Below are positions 1 through 8,439 of a stretch of DNA of 64,000 nt, piece by piece (positions within the stretch are counted from its first letter, which is position 1; each line of letters starts with the position of its first letter). The position numbers were made by a program, and so were the translations under genes. The notes under the pieces were generated by a model. That model was given only the letters and a program-made list of their open reading frames with translations. It did no database searches and was not told where the DNA came from. Location of the stretch: NCBI GenBank assembly GCA_050953825.1, contig JBMNNF010000010.1:124001-188000 (forward strand). Direction: 5' to 3'. This DNA is from DUQW01 sp050953825. GTDB taxonomy: Bacteria; Bacillota_I; Bacilli_A; Acholeplasmatales; Acholeplasmataceae.

Positions 1-69
1 GAAATTATTGCTGAACACATTCAAAAGGGTAAAGTCGTTAGCGCTCATCTATTAGAAGGAGAGAAATAA
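1..69 (+). CDS. C-terminal end of a hydrogenase-operon subunit (thioredoxin-like [2Fe-2S] ferredoxin domain protein, partial)
   Basis: The window opens inside a reading frame that ends at the TAA at 67-69, giving the last 22 residues (EIIAEHIQKGKVV...EGEK). The pattern EIIAEHIQKGKVV resembles the end of the thioredoxin-like ferredoxin domain in the next gene (DVRKIVEEHLLKGKPVKRL). This suggests a small [2Fe-2S] ferredoxin subunit of the kind that often precedes NuoF-like and HydA genes in multimeric [FeFe]-hydrogenase operons. A NuoE-type subunit is the alternative. Only the tail is visible, so the family call is an inference. The next gene starts 1 nt after this stop. Confidence 0.5.
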   Translation, partial: EIIAEHIQKGKVVSAHLLEGEK

Positions 70-70
70 T

Positions 71-1867
71 ATGGTGTTTCGTAGTCAAGTAGTAGTTTGT
101 GGGGATACTGGATGTGTTTCTGGCAAGAGTCCACAAATTAAAGATGAATTTGTAAGAGTATTAAAAGAATATAATTTAGAAAACGAAGTCTTTGTTTATA
201 TGGCAGGGTGCTTTGGCTTTTGCGAACAAGGACCACTAGTAATTATTCATCCTGATGAAGTTTTATATGCGAAATTAAAACCTGAAGACGTCAGAAAAAT
301 TGTTGAAGAACATTTATTAAAAGGGAAACCAGTTAAAAGATTACAATATAAAGAACGTGATCCGGAAACTAATAAACAAGTTCAAAAGAAAGTTCAAGAA
401 GTTTCATTTTATGCTGGTCAAAAGAAATTTGCGCTAAGAAATGTCGGAATTATTAATCCTGATGATATTGATGAATATATTGGTCGAGATGGTTATTTTG
501 CATTAGAGAAAGCTCTCAACCACATGACTCCAGACCAAGTTATTGAAGAAGTTTTAGCTTCTGGACTTCGTGGTCGTGGCGGTGGTGGATTCCCTACGGG
601 TTTAAAATGGAAATTTACTGCTCAAAATAAAGGTGGACAAAGTTATGTCATTTGTAACGCTGATGAGGGTGACCCAGGTGCCTTTATGGATCGCGCCGTT
701 TTAGAAGGAGATCCACATTCAGTGATTGAAGCGATGACTATCACCGGCTATGCCGTTGGTAGTAATCAAGGATATATTTATGTAAGAGCTGAATATCCAT
801 CAGCGACAGCGAGAATGCAAAGAGCGATTAATAAAGCTTATGAATATGGATTATTAGGGAAAAACATTTTAAATTCTGGTTTTGATTTTGATCTGGAAAT
901 TAGATTAGGCGCAGGAGCGTTCGTTTGTGGTGAAGAAACGGCATTAATTCGTTCAATTGAAGGAAACCGCGGCATGCCAACAATTAAACCACCTTATCCA
1001 GCTAACGAAGGCTTATGGGATCGACCAACAGTTATTAATAACGTTGAGACATACGCTAATATTCCGTTAATTTTGAATAAAGGAGCTAAATGGTTTTCAG
1101 CAATTGGTACTGAAAAATCTAAAGGAACTAAAGTTTTCGCTTTAGGCGGAAAAATTAATAATACTGGACTAATTGAAGTTCCAATGGGAACGACAGTTAG
1201 ACAAATTATTTATGATATTGGTGGTGGCATCCCTAATGGTAAAAAGTTTAAAGCGGTTCAAACTGGTGGTCCATCAGGTGGCTGTTTAACCGAAAAAGAT
1301 TTAGATACTCCAATTGATTATGATAATTTAATCGCTAAAGGGTCAATGATGGGCTCAGGTGGAATGATCGTCATGGATGAAGATAACTGTATGGTTGACG
1401 TTGCTAAATTCTTTATGGAATTCATCGTTGATGAATCTTGTGGTAAGTGTACTCCTTGTCGTGAAGGAACTAGAAGATTGTATGAGTTAGTTGATGATAT
1501 TACTAAAGGTAAGGGGACAATGGCAACTCTAGATGAATTACGCAGACTCTCACAAACCATTAAAGATACTTCTTTATGTGGTCTTGGTCAAACGGCACCA
1601 AATCCAGTTTTATCAACTCTGAATAATTTTTATGATGAATATGTCGCTCACGTAGTTGATAAAAAATGTCCAGCTGGAGTTTGTACCGAATTAACTGAAT
1701 TAATGATTACTGATAAGTGTATTGGTTGTGGTAGATGTACTGACCACTGCCCAGTTAATGCTATTTCTGGTAATTTAAGAGAAAAACATGTCATTGATAC
1801 TGAATTATGTATTCACTGTAATTTATGTATTACCATGTGTCCAGTTTATGCAATTAAGCGAGTATAG
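71..1867 (+). CDS. hydB: NuoF-like / HydB flavoprotein subunit of a multimeric [FeFe]-hydrogenase
   Basis: This is the NAD(P)H-, FMN- and FeS-binding subunit that passes electrons between a nicotinamide pool and HydA. Residues 5-90 form a thioredoxin-like [2Fe-2S] domain with the Cx4C (CGDTGC) and Cx3C (CFGFC) cysteine pairs. The NuoF core follows, with the glycine-rich loop GRGGGGFPTGLKW for FMN/NADH and ESCGKCTPCREG for a [4Fe-4S] cluster. A C-terminal domain carries two [4Fe-4S] sites (CIGCGRCTDHCP and CIHCNLCITMCP). The 598-aa length and domain order match HydB of electron-bifurcating or NAD(P)-linked hydrogenases rather than complex I NuoF, which lacks both terminal extensions. A gaaggaga ribosome site precedes the ATG. 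hydA follows 14 nt downstream. Whether the complex bifurcates with ferredoxin cannot be read from sequence. Confidence 0.93.
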   Translation: MVFRSQVVVCGDTGCVSGKSPQIKDEFVRVLKEYNLENEVFVYMAGCFGFCEQGPLVIIHPDEVLYAKLKPEDVRKIVEEHLLKGKPVKRLQYKERDPETNKQVQKKVQEVSFYAGQKKFALRNVGIINPDDIDEYIGRDGYFALEKALNHMTPDQVIEEVLASGLRGRGGGGFPTGLKWKFTAQNKGGQSYVICNADEGDPGAFMDRAVLEGDPHSVIEAMTITGYAVGSNQGYIYVRAEYPSATARMQRAINKAYEYGLLGKNILNSGFDFDLEIRLGAGAFVCGEETALIRSIEGNRGMPTIKPPYPANEGLWDRPTVINNVETYANIPLILNKGAKWFSAIGTEKSKGTKVFALGGKINNTGLIEVPMGTTVRQIIYDIGGGIPNGKKFKAVQTGGPSGGCLTEKDLDTPIDYDNLIAKGSMMGSGGMIVMDEDNCMVDVAKFFMEFIVDESCGKCTPCREGTRRLYELVDDITKGKGTMATLDELRRLSQTIKDTSLCGLGQTAPNPVLSTLNNFYDEYVAHVVDKKCPAGVCTELTELMITDKCIGCGRCTDHCPVNAISGNLREKHVIDTELCIHCNLCITMCPVYAIKRV

Positions 1868-1881
1868 CGAGGTGTTAATTT

Positions 1882-3651
1882 ATGGATAAATTAGTAAAAG
1901 TAACGATTGATAATAAAGAAGTAATGGTTCCTTCTCACTATACGGTTATGCAAGCGGCAGATTCTATTGGAATTAGTATTCCAAGGTTATGTTTCTTAGA
2001 AGGAATCTCAGAAACATCAAGCTGTCGTATTTGTGTCGTTGAAATTGAAGGCATGAACAACTTGAAAAACTCTTGTACCTTTAAAGTTTTTGATGGCATG
2101 AAAGTCAAAACGACATCGCCAAGAGTAATTCGCCAAGTTAAAACTAACTTAGAATTAATTGCTGGTAATCACCAATTTAACTGCTGGGCTTGCCCGAGAG
2201 AACATAACTGTGAATTATTAGATTTATTAAGAAGATTTAATATTGATAATCACTACAATATTGATCACGACAATAAAAAAAGAGAATGGATTATGAATGT
2301 GAGTGACTCATTAGTCATTGACTCTAGCAAATGTGTTTTGTGTGGACGTTGTGTTGATGCATGTGAATACTACACTGGTTTAGGCATTCTCAACTTTAAC
2401 GAAAGAGGTTTCCATACTTACATTGGTACTGCACAACAAGTCAATATTGCCGATTCTGGCTGTATTTTCTGTGGTAAATGTATCCAATCATGTCCAACGG
2501 GAGCTTTAAGAGAAAAAGATGATGTTGATCGCGCTTTCGAACTATTTGATGATCCAACTAATTATGTAGTCATTCAAGTAGCGCCATCAGTTAGAGCGGG
2601 TTTAGGTGAAGAGTTTGGTTTACCGATGGGAACTAACGTTGAACCACTTTTATATACCGCATTAAAAGAATTAGGATTCCATGATGTTGTTGATGTCAAC
2701 TTTGCAGCTGATTTAACGATTATGGAAGAAGGAACTGAATTAATTGAACGTTTAGAAAAATTCTTAGCTGGTGATAAATCAGTCTTGCCACTTTTTACTT
2801 CATGTTCACCAGGATGGATTCGTTATGTTGAAAGATATGCTGAAGAATTTATTCCAAACATTTCATCATGTAAATCACCTCAACAAATGAATGGGGCGAT
2901 TGTTAAGAACTATTATGCTAAAAAGATTGGCATTCCTAAAGAAAAAGTTAAAGTCGTTTCAGTCATGCCTTGTATCGCTAAAAAATATGAAGCTAATCGT
3001 CCAGAAATGGAAGTTGATGGAATTAGAGATGTTGACTTAGTCTTAACTACTAGAGAATTAGCCCGATATATTAAACGTCATCAAATTGATTTCTTGAATT
3101 TAAAACCATCTAAATTAGATTCACCATTAGCAATGTATACTGGAGCCGGAGTTATCTTTGGTGCCACTGGTGGCGTGATGGAAGCCGCTTTAAGAACAGT
3201 TAAAGCGTTATTAGAAGAAAAAGATGAAAATTTAGTCGATATTACTGCCGTTAGAGGCGTGGAAGATATTAAAGAGGCGACTCTAACGATTAATGGTTTA
3301 GAATTAAACTTCGCGGTTGTTCACGGTGCGAAACATTTCCCAGAAATGTTAAGAAGAATTAAAGAAGGCCAAAAACAATACGCTTTTGTTGAATTTATGG
3401 GTTGTACCGGTGGTTGTGTTTTTGGCGGTGGTCAACCAATTACTAAAGCCAGAGAATTTGAAAAGATTGATGTGAGACAAGAAAGAGCGAAAGCATTATA
3501 TCAAATGGATGCTGAACAAAAATTAAGAAGAAGCCATGAAAATCCTAACATCATCAAATTATATGAAGATTTCTTAGGTAAACCAGGAAGTGACTTAGCT
3601 CACAAACTACTACATACGACTTATTCTAAGAAAGATGTTTATAAGCTATGA
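1882..3651 (+). CDS. hydA: [FeFe]-hydrogenase catalytic subunit
   Basis: This is the H-cluster subunit, which makes or oxidises H2. The N-terminus has a [2Fe-2S] ferredoxin domain (PRLCFLEG...SCRICVVE...NSC). Next is the HxxxCxxCx5C [4Fe-4S] motif (HQFNCWACPREHNC), then two ferredoxin [4Fe-4S] sites (CVLCGRCVDAC and CIFCGKCIQSCP). The H-cluster domain shows L1 as TSCSPGW (Cys308), L2 as MPCIAKKYE (Cys364) and L3 as FMGCTGGCVFGGGQP (Cys508, Cys512). In the well-studied CpI-type enzymes L1 is TSCCP, so Ser309 sits where a cluster ligand is expected; an extra Cys330 lies nearby in SSCKSPQQ. The 589-aa length fits the HydA subunit of multimeric enzymes. A gaggtg ribosome site precedes the ATG. 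The stop overlaps the next start (ATGA), so the ABC genes are coupled to it. Confidence 0.95.
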   Translation: MDKLVKVTIDNKEVMVPSHYTVMQAADSIGISIPRLCFLEGISETSSCRICVVEIEGMNNLKNSCTFKVFDGMKVKTTSPRVIRQVKTNLELIAGNHQFNCWACPREHNCELLDLLRRFNIDNHYNIDHDNKKREWIMNVSDSLVIDSSKCVLCGRCVDACEYYTGLGILNFNERGFHTYIGTAQQVNIADSGCIFCGKCIQSCPTGALREKDDVDRAFELFDDPTNYVVIQVAPSVRAGLGEEFGLPMGTNVEPLLYTALKELGFHDVVDVNFAADLTIMEEGTELIERLEKFLAGDKSVLPLFTSCSPGWIRYVERYAEEFIPNISSCKSPQQMNGAIVKNYYAKKIGIPKEKVKVVSVMPCIAKKYEANRPEMEVDGIRDVDLVLTTRELARYIKRHQIDFLNLKPSKLDSPLAMYTGAGVIFGATGGVMEAALRTVKALLEEKDENLVDITAVRGVEDIKEATLTINGLELNFAVVHGAKHFPEMLRRIKEGQKQYAFVEFMGCTGGCVFGGGQPITKAREFEKIDVRQERAKALYQMDAEQKLRRSHENPNIIKLYEDFLGKPGSDLAHKLLHTTYSKKDVYKL

Positions 3652-4547
3652 AAAAATATTTCATATTTTTACTAGCTTTATTAACTCTTACTTTATTTGG
3701 TTGCCAAAAAAATACCGAAAAACCAACTGTTATCTTACCAGCTGGATCACCTTTAATTTCAGTCGCTGATATTTTAGATGAAGCTTGTTACCAAATTGTA
3801 CCAGGACCTGACGCTTTTCCAGCTGAATTTAAAAAGCAGGAAAAAGATATAATTATTGCCCCAGTTATCGTTGGGACAAAATTATATATTGCCGGAGCCT
3901 CAAATTACAAATTACATGCAATTATTGGTTGGGGCAATTTATATCTTGTCTCACGAACTAAAGTTAATCGTATTTCCGATTTAACAAATAAAAAGGTGAT
4001 TGCCTTTGGTGAAAATGCGACACCAGGCATCATCTTTAAGACTGCCTTGGGTAATCAATCAACGGAAGTTGATTATTACGCCGCAGTCTCGGATGTGGTT
4101 GGTCCTTTTAAAACCAAACAATACGATTACGCTTTAATTTCTGAACCAGTTTTACAAAGATTAATTTCAACATCAACTAATGAAACATTACATGTCTTTG
4201 ATTTATCAAGTGTTGAAAATTTACCAAAAGTAGCACAATTTGGAGTTTTCGTTAACCCAACATCAAGTAACTCAAGAGAAGTAACTAGATTTTTAAAAAA
4301 GATTGAACCTAATGTTAAATCTTTAAATCAGGACCCTTTAGAATATGCGAATAAAATTATTACTAATTTTGAGCAATTATCATCATTTACACCAGAATTA
4401 TTAGCTAGTTCAATTCCGAGGATGAATTTAAAATATGTTAAGGCGAAAGCGGCCCAAGAAGATTTTTTAGTATATATTAACTTTTTAAATGAGAAGAACC
4501 CTAATTTAATTGGAGGAAAAGTTCCAAACGAAGGATTTTATGACTAA
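3648..4547 (+). CDS. ABC-importer substrate-binding lipoprotein (NMT1/SsuA-like)
   Basis: A 299-aa secreted lipoprotein. Residues 1-19 are a signal peptide ending in a lipobox (LTLFGC, Cys at about 19), so the mature protein should be lipid-anchored outside the membrane. The body resembles periplasmic-binding-protein type II proteins of the NMT1/ThiY/SsuA kind: an early 'LPAGSP' strand, a central hinge and 'DYALISEPV' near the ligand cleft. Such proteins serve thiamine-precursor, sulfonate/taurine or nitrate importers, and the ligand cannot be chosen here. The start ATG overlaps the hydA stop by 4 nt and the stop overlaps the permease start by 1 nt, so all are probably one transcript. A role in supplying a hydrogenase-related compound is only suggested by position. 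Confidence 0.75.
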   Translation: MKKYFIFLLALLTLTLFGCQKNTEKPTVILPAGSPLISVADILDEACYQIVPGPDAFPAEFKKQEKDIIIAPVIVGTKLYIAGASNYKLHAIIGWGNLYLVSRTKVNRISDLTNKKVIAFGENATPGIIFKTALGNQSTEVDYYAAVSDVVGPFKTKQYDYALISEPVLQRLISTSTNETLHVFDLSSVENLPKVAQFGVFVNPTSSNSREVTRFLKKIEPNVKSLNQDPLEYANKIITNFEQLSSFTPELLASSIPRMNLKYVKAKAAQEDFLVYINFLNEKNPNLIGGKVPNEGFYD

Positions 4548-5284
4548 TGAAACACTATAAAAGGCAAATTACTACATTTGCTGGTATTTTATTTATTTTC
4601 ATATTTTGGATTATTTTATCGAATATTATTAAAGAGGAAATAGTACTTCCGACAGTATCAACTACTTTTAAAACTTTAATTGATTTACTCAAAAATAAAA
4701 ACACCTATTTCGTGTTATTAAACACGATCGGGGGGTTGATATTAGTCGTCATTATTAGCTTTTTCATCTCATTAATATTATCTTTAATTTCGTATAAATT
4801 TCCAGGTTTTAAAAACTTTGTTCAACCATTATTATCATTATTTAAAATTTTACCAGTACCGGCAGTTATCATTTTCTTTTTAGTTCAATTTAGTCAAACG
4901 ATTACCCCATATTTACTAACGACCATGATTGTCATTCCAATTATTTATGAAGGATTATATTCAAGTTTTATCTCAATTGATGATGATATTACTGATGAAG
5001 TACGAACAATTAGTTCAACTAATTTAAAAGTTATTTTTTATATTTATCTACCATTGACAAGAGTTGGAATTATTACTTCATTACTACAATCCATTGGAAT
5101 CGGGTTAAAAGTAAAAGTGATGACAGAATTCGTATCCAACGCTCCGAATACTATTGGTTATCAACTAAACTTCGCCAAATCTTGGTTACTAATGGATCAA
5201 GTGTTCGCCTGGACAATTATTTTAGTGGTTGTTGTTATATTATTAGATTTTGTGTTAGGAAAATTCATTAAAAAAATTCAATAA
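4547..5284 (+). CDS. ABC-importer permease (SsuC/TauC/ThiX-like)
   Basis: A 245-aa integral membrane protein with about six hydrophobic helices. It has a degenerate binding-protein-dependent permease EAA loop (DEVRTISSTNLKV...YLPL, residues about 148-167), which contacts the ATPase in this family. Length and loop placement fit the SsuC/TauC group. It overlaps the binding-protein gene by 1 nt and is the last gene before a structured terminator-like element at 5308. No ATP-binding subunit is encoded in this operon within the window. The ATPase must therefore be upstream of the window, shared with another importer, or elsewhere. Confidence 0.8.
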   Translation: MKHYKRQITTFAGILFIFIFWIILSNIIKEEIVLPTVSTTFKTLIDLLKNKNTYFVLLNTIGGLILVVIISFFISLILSLISYKFPGFKNFVQPLLSLFKILPVPAVIIFFLVQFSQTITPYLLTTMIVIPIIYEGLYSSFISIDDDITDEVRTISSTNLKVIFYIYLPLTRVGIITSLLQSIGIGLKVKVMTEFVSNAPNTIGYQLNFAKSWLLMDQVFAWTIILVVVVILLDFVLGKFIKKIQ

Positions 5285-5307
5285 AAAGTTCATAGAAATG
5301 TCAATAT

Positions 5308-5371
5308 AAAAGTACCCAATACTGTGGATGTAACTTTCCCAAGTTACAGTCATAAATCAAAGGGTACTTTT
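5308..5371 (+). terminator. Nested two-hairpin element, copy 1 (probable terminator)
   Basis: The outer stem aaaagtaccc (5308-5317) pairs with gggtactttt (5362-5371) and runs into a T-rich tail. Inside it lies a second perfect stem, tgtaactt (5329-5336) with aagttaca (5341-5348), loop tccc. A closely similar element follows the giant operon at 55953-56016. Position after a last gene fits termination, but the conserved loop and spacer sequence exceeds what a plain terminator needs. The rest of the gap up to the ispG stop holds no gene that I can see. Confidence 0.65.
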
Positions 5372-5545
5372 TATTATTAAATCTATAAATTAAGTAAATC
5401 GTAATTTACTAAATCATAATTTACTAAAAAAATGAAGCGTTGGAAGCGAAGTTAATATGCAAATTAAATGTCAAAAAATGTGAGGTTAAGGTTAACTTAC
5501 GCTATATTAAAAATTAGTTTTTTGACAATCATTTTTAATTAAATT

Positions 5546-6577
5546 TTAAAACTTTAAAATTAATTTTTTAAGTTCATCCAACGCTTCACTTGGATGAACT
5601 TTTTTGATAACTTTTCCTTTTGAAAAGATTAAGACAACATCATTATTTCCGGTAATCCCAATATCAGCGTCTTTTGCTTCACCGGGGCCATTTACGACAC
5701 ATCCCATCACTGCCACTTTGATTGGTTTATTGATGGTTTGTAAAAACAAATCAATTTCTTTGGCAATAGGTTTCATATCATACTCAATCCGGCCACAAGT
5801 TGGGCATGAAATTAAGGTTGGCAAATCATTTCTTAAGTTTAAATTATTTAAGATTTCTTTGGCGACACGTATTTCTAAAATTGGATCTTCGGTTAATGAA
5901 ATTCTGATTGTATCTCCAATTCCTTCATTTAATAAAACTCCTAACGCAAGAGAAGATTTGACAGTGCCACCAATTAGTGTTCCCGCTTCAGTTACGCCTA
6001 AATGAAGTGGGTAATTAAAAGTTTTGCTAGCTAATCGATAGGTTTCAATTGTCGTTTTAACATCGGTTGTTTTTAAGGATAAAACGATATTAGTAAAACC
6101 TAAATCTTCTAATATCTTAACTTCACTTTTCATAAAATTAATTAAGTTTTCACTTGTTGGTTCTAAGTTGTTGGGAAGTGATCCAGAATTGATTCCAATT
6201 CGAATTGGAATCTCCTTTTTGGTGCAAGCGTCAACGATTAGTTTGACATGTTCTAGGTTATTAATATTACCCGGATTAATTCTAATTTTGTCAACTCCTT
6301 GATTAATCGCTTCTAAGGCAAGTTTGTAGTCGAAATGAATATCAGCTATTAAAGGGATATGGATTTGTTGTTTGATGGAACCAATCGCTTTCGCGTCTTC
6401 CATATCTAATACGGCAACTCTTATTAATTCACAACCAGCTTTCTCTAAGCTTAAAATTTGTTTGACAGTAGCATTAATATCTTTAGTTTTAGTAGTAGTC
6501 ATCGACTGAATTAAAATTGGGTTGTTGCCACCGATTGATAAATTATTAATTTTGATAACTTTAGTTAATTTTCTCAT
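5546..6577 (-). CDS. ispG: 4-hydroxy-3-methylbut-2-enyl diphosphate synthase (flavodoxin/ferredoxin)
   Basis: IspG (GcpE) converts methylerythritol cyclodiphosphate to HMBPP in the MEP isoprenoid pathway, using a [4Fe-4S] cluster. An N-terminal TIM-barrel part (IQSMTTTKTKD, DIHFDYKLAL, RINPGN, RIGINSGSL) is followed by a C-terminal reductase-like part. The cluster ligands are visible in SCPTCGR and GCVVNGPGE, including the conserved Glu. I start it at the ATG at 6577 (MRKLTKV...; 343 aa), preceded by a good ggtgat ribosome site. A longer frame begins only with a TTG at 6604 without such a site. It is divergent from pyk and convergent with the hydrogenase operon. The MEP route is a useful lineage clue, since many Mollicutes lack it. 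Confidence 0.96.
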   Translation of the reverse strand: MRKLTKVIKINNLSIGGNNPILIQSMTTTKTKDINATVKQILSLEKAGCELIRVAVLDMEDAKAIGSIKQQIHIPLIADIHFDYKLALEAINQGVDKIRINPGNINNLEHVKLIVDACTKKEIPIRIGINSGSLPNNLEPTSENLINFMKSEVKILEDLGFTNIVLSLKTTDVKTTIETYRLASKTFNYPLHLGVTEAGTLIGGTVKSSLALGVLLNEGIGDTIRISLTEDPILEIRVAKEILNNLNLRNDLPTLISCPTCGRIEYDMKPIAKEIDLFLQTINKPIKVAVMGCVVNGPGEAKDADIGITGNNDVVLIFSKGKVIKKVHPSEALDELKKLILKF

Positions 6578-6595
6578 AATCTTATCACCAACTTT

Positions 6596-6692
6596 ATTAT
6601 ACAATAAACTTGGTTGAAAATTTTAGTAATTGTTTGTTTTTAATATACGTGTATGGTATCATTATAATGATGTTTTACTAAACAAAGGGGTG
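6596..6692. promoter_or_regulatory. Divergent ispG / pyk promoter region
   Basis: On the plus strand a perfect TATAAT lies at 6663-6668 ahead of pyk, with no convincing -35 at the ideal distance, followed by a strong ribosome site aaaggggtg (6684-6692). On the minus strand a perfect TATAAT (plus-strand attata, 6596-6601) precedes the chosen ispG start, also with a weak -35. The assignment rests on -10 matches only. Confidence 0.5.
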
Positions 6693-6698
6693 TAATTT

Positions 6699-8117
6699 AT
6701 GTATAGAAAAACTAAAATTGTTTGTACTATCGGTCCAGCTTCAGAATCACCAAAAATGATTGAAAAGTTAATTTTAGCTGGAATGAACGTTGCAAGACTT
6801 AATTTTTCTCATGGAACTCATGAGGAACATATGGCTAGAATTAATACAATTCGAGAAGTTAGTAAAAAAATGAATCGTTATGTTGGTATTTTATTAGATA
6901 CTAAAGGACCAGAAATTAGGACTGGTGAGTTTGAAGGTGGGAAATGTGCTTATAAAAAAGGTGATGTTATTAAAATCTTTGCGAAAGAAAGATTAGGTAA
7001 TAAAGAAGGATTCCACATTCCAACTCCTGAATTATTCCATGATATCAACGTTAATGATTACATTTTAGTTGATGATGGTAAGATTAGACTTAATGTTTTA
7101 GATAAACAACCTGAACATATTTTAGTCGAAGTGATGAACAATGGTGTTATTAGTAATCGTAAAGGAATTAACACACCTGGAGTTCATATTGGGATTCCAT
7201 TTATTAGTAAAAAAGATGCTGAAGACATTGAATTTGCAGTTAAAGCTGATGTTGATATGATTGCCTTATCGTTTGTTAGAACTAGAGAAGATGTCAATTC
7301 AATTAGAAGCATTTTAAGATATTTAGATAGTGGTCACATTGAATTAATTTCTAAAATTGAATCTCAAGGAGCCGTAGAAAACTTAGATGAAATTTTAGAT
7401 GTCAGTGATGGTATTATGGTGGCTAGAGGCGACTTAGGAGTTGAAGTTTCACTACAATTAGTGCCTTTATACCAAAAGAAAATGATTACCAAAGCTAATG
7501 AACATGGTAAGCCAGTAATTACTGCTACACATATGTTAGAATCAATGATTCATAACCCAAGACCAACTAGAGCTGAAGCGAGTGATGTAGCTAACGCTAT
7601 TTTAGATGGTAGCGATGCTATTATGTTATCTGGAGAAACTGCTGCTGGTGAATATCCAGTAGAATCAGTACAAACAATGGATATTATCGCTAAAGCGATT
7701 GAACAAACGATTGATTATAATACAGTTTTAGCCAAAGCGGTTCGTTCATCACAAGCAACCGTAAACGATGCGATTGGATCAACTGCCAGTCAAATTGCGT
7801 TAATGTTGCCAGATGTCAAAGCGATCGTCGCTTTTACAGAAACTGGTGGAACACCAAAACGCTTATGTAAATTTAGACCAAGTGTTCCAACTATTGCGAT
7901 TACTAAAGCTCACAAAACTTGTACAAGATTAACTTATTATTGGGGTGTTCTATCAATATTTAGGGATGATTATACTGATTTTCTATCATATGACCGTGTG
8001 GCAAATGAAGTAGTAAAGGAATTAGGATTTAAAGTTGGCGATAAAATTGTAATTACAAGTGGATATGCTCAACAACACGGATCAACAAATACATTAAGAA
8101 TTATTGAGGTTAAATAA
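6699..8117 (+). CDS. pyk: Pyruvate kinase
   Basis: This is the glycolytic enzyme that makes ATP and pyruvate from phosphoenolpyruvate and ADP. Signature segments are CTIGPASESP at the N-terminus, NFSHGTHEEH, LLDTKGPEIRTGEF (nucleotide and cation binding), ISKIESQGAVENLDEIL (catalytic Lys) and MVARGDLGVEV. The C-terminal regulatory fold is present (AIVAFTETGGTPKRL). The helix motif usually written ITATQMLESM is ITATHMLESM here. At 472 aa it is the short form, without the PEP-utiliser-like extension of Bacillus enzymes. It is monocistronic, with an AGGGG ribosome site and a terminator overlapping its stop codon. Confidence 0.97.
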   Translation: MYRKTKIVCTIGPASESPKMIEKLILAGMNVARLNFSHGTHEEHMARINTIREVSKKMNRYVGILLDTKGPEIRTGEFEGGKCAYKKGDVIKIFAKERLGNKEGFHIPTPELFHDINVNDYILVDDGKIRLNVLDKQPEHILVEVMNNGVISNRKGINTPGVHIGIPFISKKDAEDIEFAVKADVDMIALSFVRTREDVNSIRSILRYLDSGHIELISKIESQGAVENLDEILDVSDGIMVARGDLGVEVSLQLVPLYQKKMITKANEHGKPVITATHMLESMIHNPRPTRAEASDVANAILDGSDAIMLSGETAAGEYPVESVQTMDIIAKAIEQTIDYNTVLAKAVRSSQATVNDAIGSTASQIALMLPDVKAIVAFTETGGTPKRLCKFRPSVPTIAITKAHKTCTRLTYYWGVLSIFRDDYTDFLSYDRVANEVVKELGFKVGDKIVITSGYAQQHGSTNTLRIIEVK

Positions 8118-8138
8118 GGCTCCGGCCTTATTTTTTTT
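8113..8138 (+). terminator. Rho-independent terminator of pyk
   Basis: Stem aataaggc (8113-8120) pairs with gccttatt (8125-8132) around the loop tccg and is followed by a T run to 8138. The stem begins inside the last two codons of pyk. Confidence 0.9.
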
Positions 8139-8184
8139 ACATTAAATGCTTATTAAAAACGATATTTCAAACGAACGTTTAAAC

Positions 8185-8214
8185 TTGAACTAGATTATAT
8201 CATTATGATATAAT
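8185..8214 (+). promoter_or_regulatory. Strong sigma-A-type promoter of rpmG
   Basis: TTGAAC (8185-8190), an 18-nt spacer and a perfect TATAAT (8209-8214) preceded by the extended -10 dinucleotide (TGaTATAAT). This is one of the clearest promoters in the window and suits a ribosomal-protein gene. Confidence 0.8.
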
Positions 8215-8240
8215 TGTTTTTGAATTGGAGGGAAAAGGAT

Positions 8241-8390
8241 ATGCGAGATAAAGTAAAGCTAATCTGTACTGAATGTGGAGAAGAAAATTATTATACAGAT
8301 AAAAATAAAAAAAATACGCCAGACCGTTTGGAAATGAAAAAGTATTGTCCAAGAGAACGCAAAGTAACATTGCACCGTGAGAAGAGATAA
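8241..8390 (+). CDS. rpmG: 50S ribosomal protein L33
   Basis: A 49-aa protein translated directly from the sequence: it begins MRDKVKLICTECGEENYYT and ends TLHREKR. It has the L33 hallmarks CxxC (CTEC), RLEMKKYCP and TLHRE. The second zinc pair is reduced to CPRE. A CxxD/E form is known from Firmicutes L33 paralogs, so the protein is probably normal although it cannot hold a standard four-Cys zinc site. A GGAGG ribosome site lies about 10 nt upstream, with its own promoter and terminator. L33 is a small, exchangeable large-subunit protein. Confidence 0.95.
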   Translation: MRDKVKLICTECGEENYYTDKNKKNTPDRLEMKKYCPRERKVTLHREKR

Positions 8391-8391
8391 G

Positions 8392-8417
8392 ACTATTCAT
8401 TTTGAATAGTTTTTTTT
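8392..8417 (+). terminator. Terminator of rpmG
   Basis: Perfect stem actattca (8392-8399) and tgaatagt (8403-8410) with loop ttt, followed by a T run to 8417, directly after the rpmG stop. Confidence 0.8.
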
Positions 8418-8439
8418 CTATTAGGGGAGAAACATTATT

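Noticed and set aside
5543..5560. AT-only palindrome (attttaaa-ac-tttaaaat) as the ispG terminator
   Set aside because: All A/T pairs, lies mostly within the last ispG codons and lacks a clear T run; such palindromes are common in DNA this AT-rich.
5604..6005. Plus-strand open frame inside ispG
   Set aside because: Shadow of the IspG gene on the other strand; no family resemblance and no ribosome site.
8353..8390. rpmG as a damaged gene because the second zinc pair is CPRE
   Set aside because: Firmicutes L33 paralogs with CxxD/E in this position are known, and promoter, ribosome site and terminator are intact.
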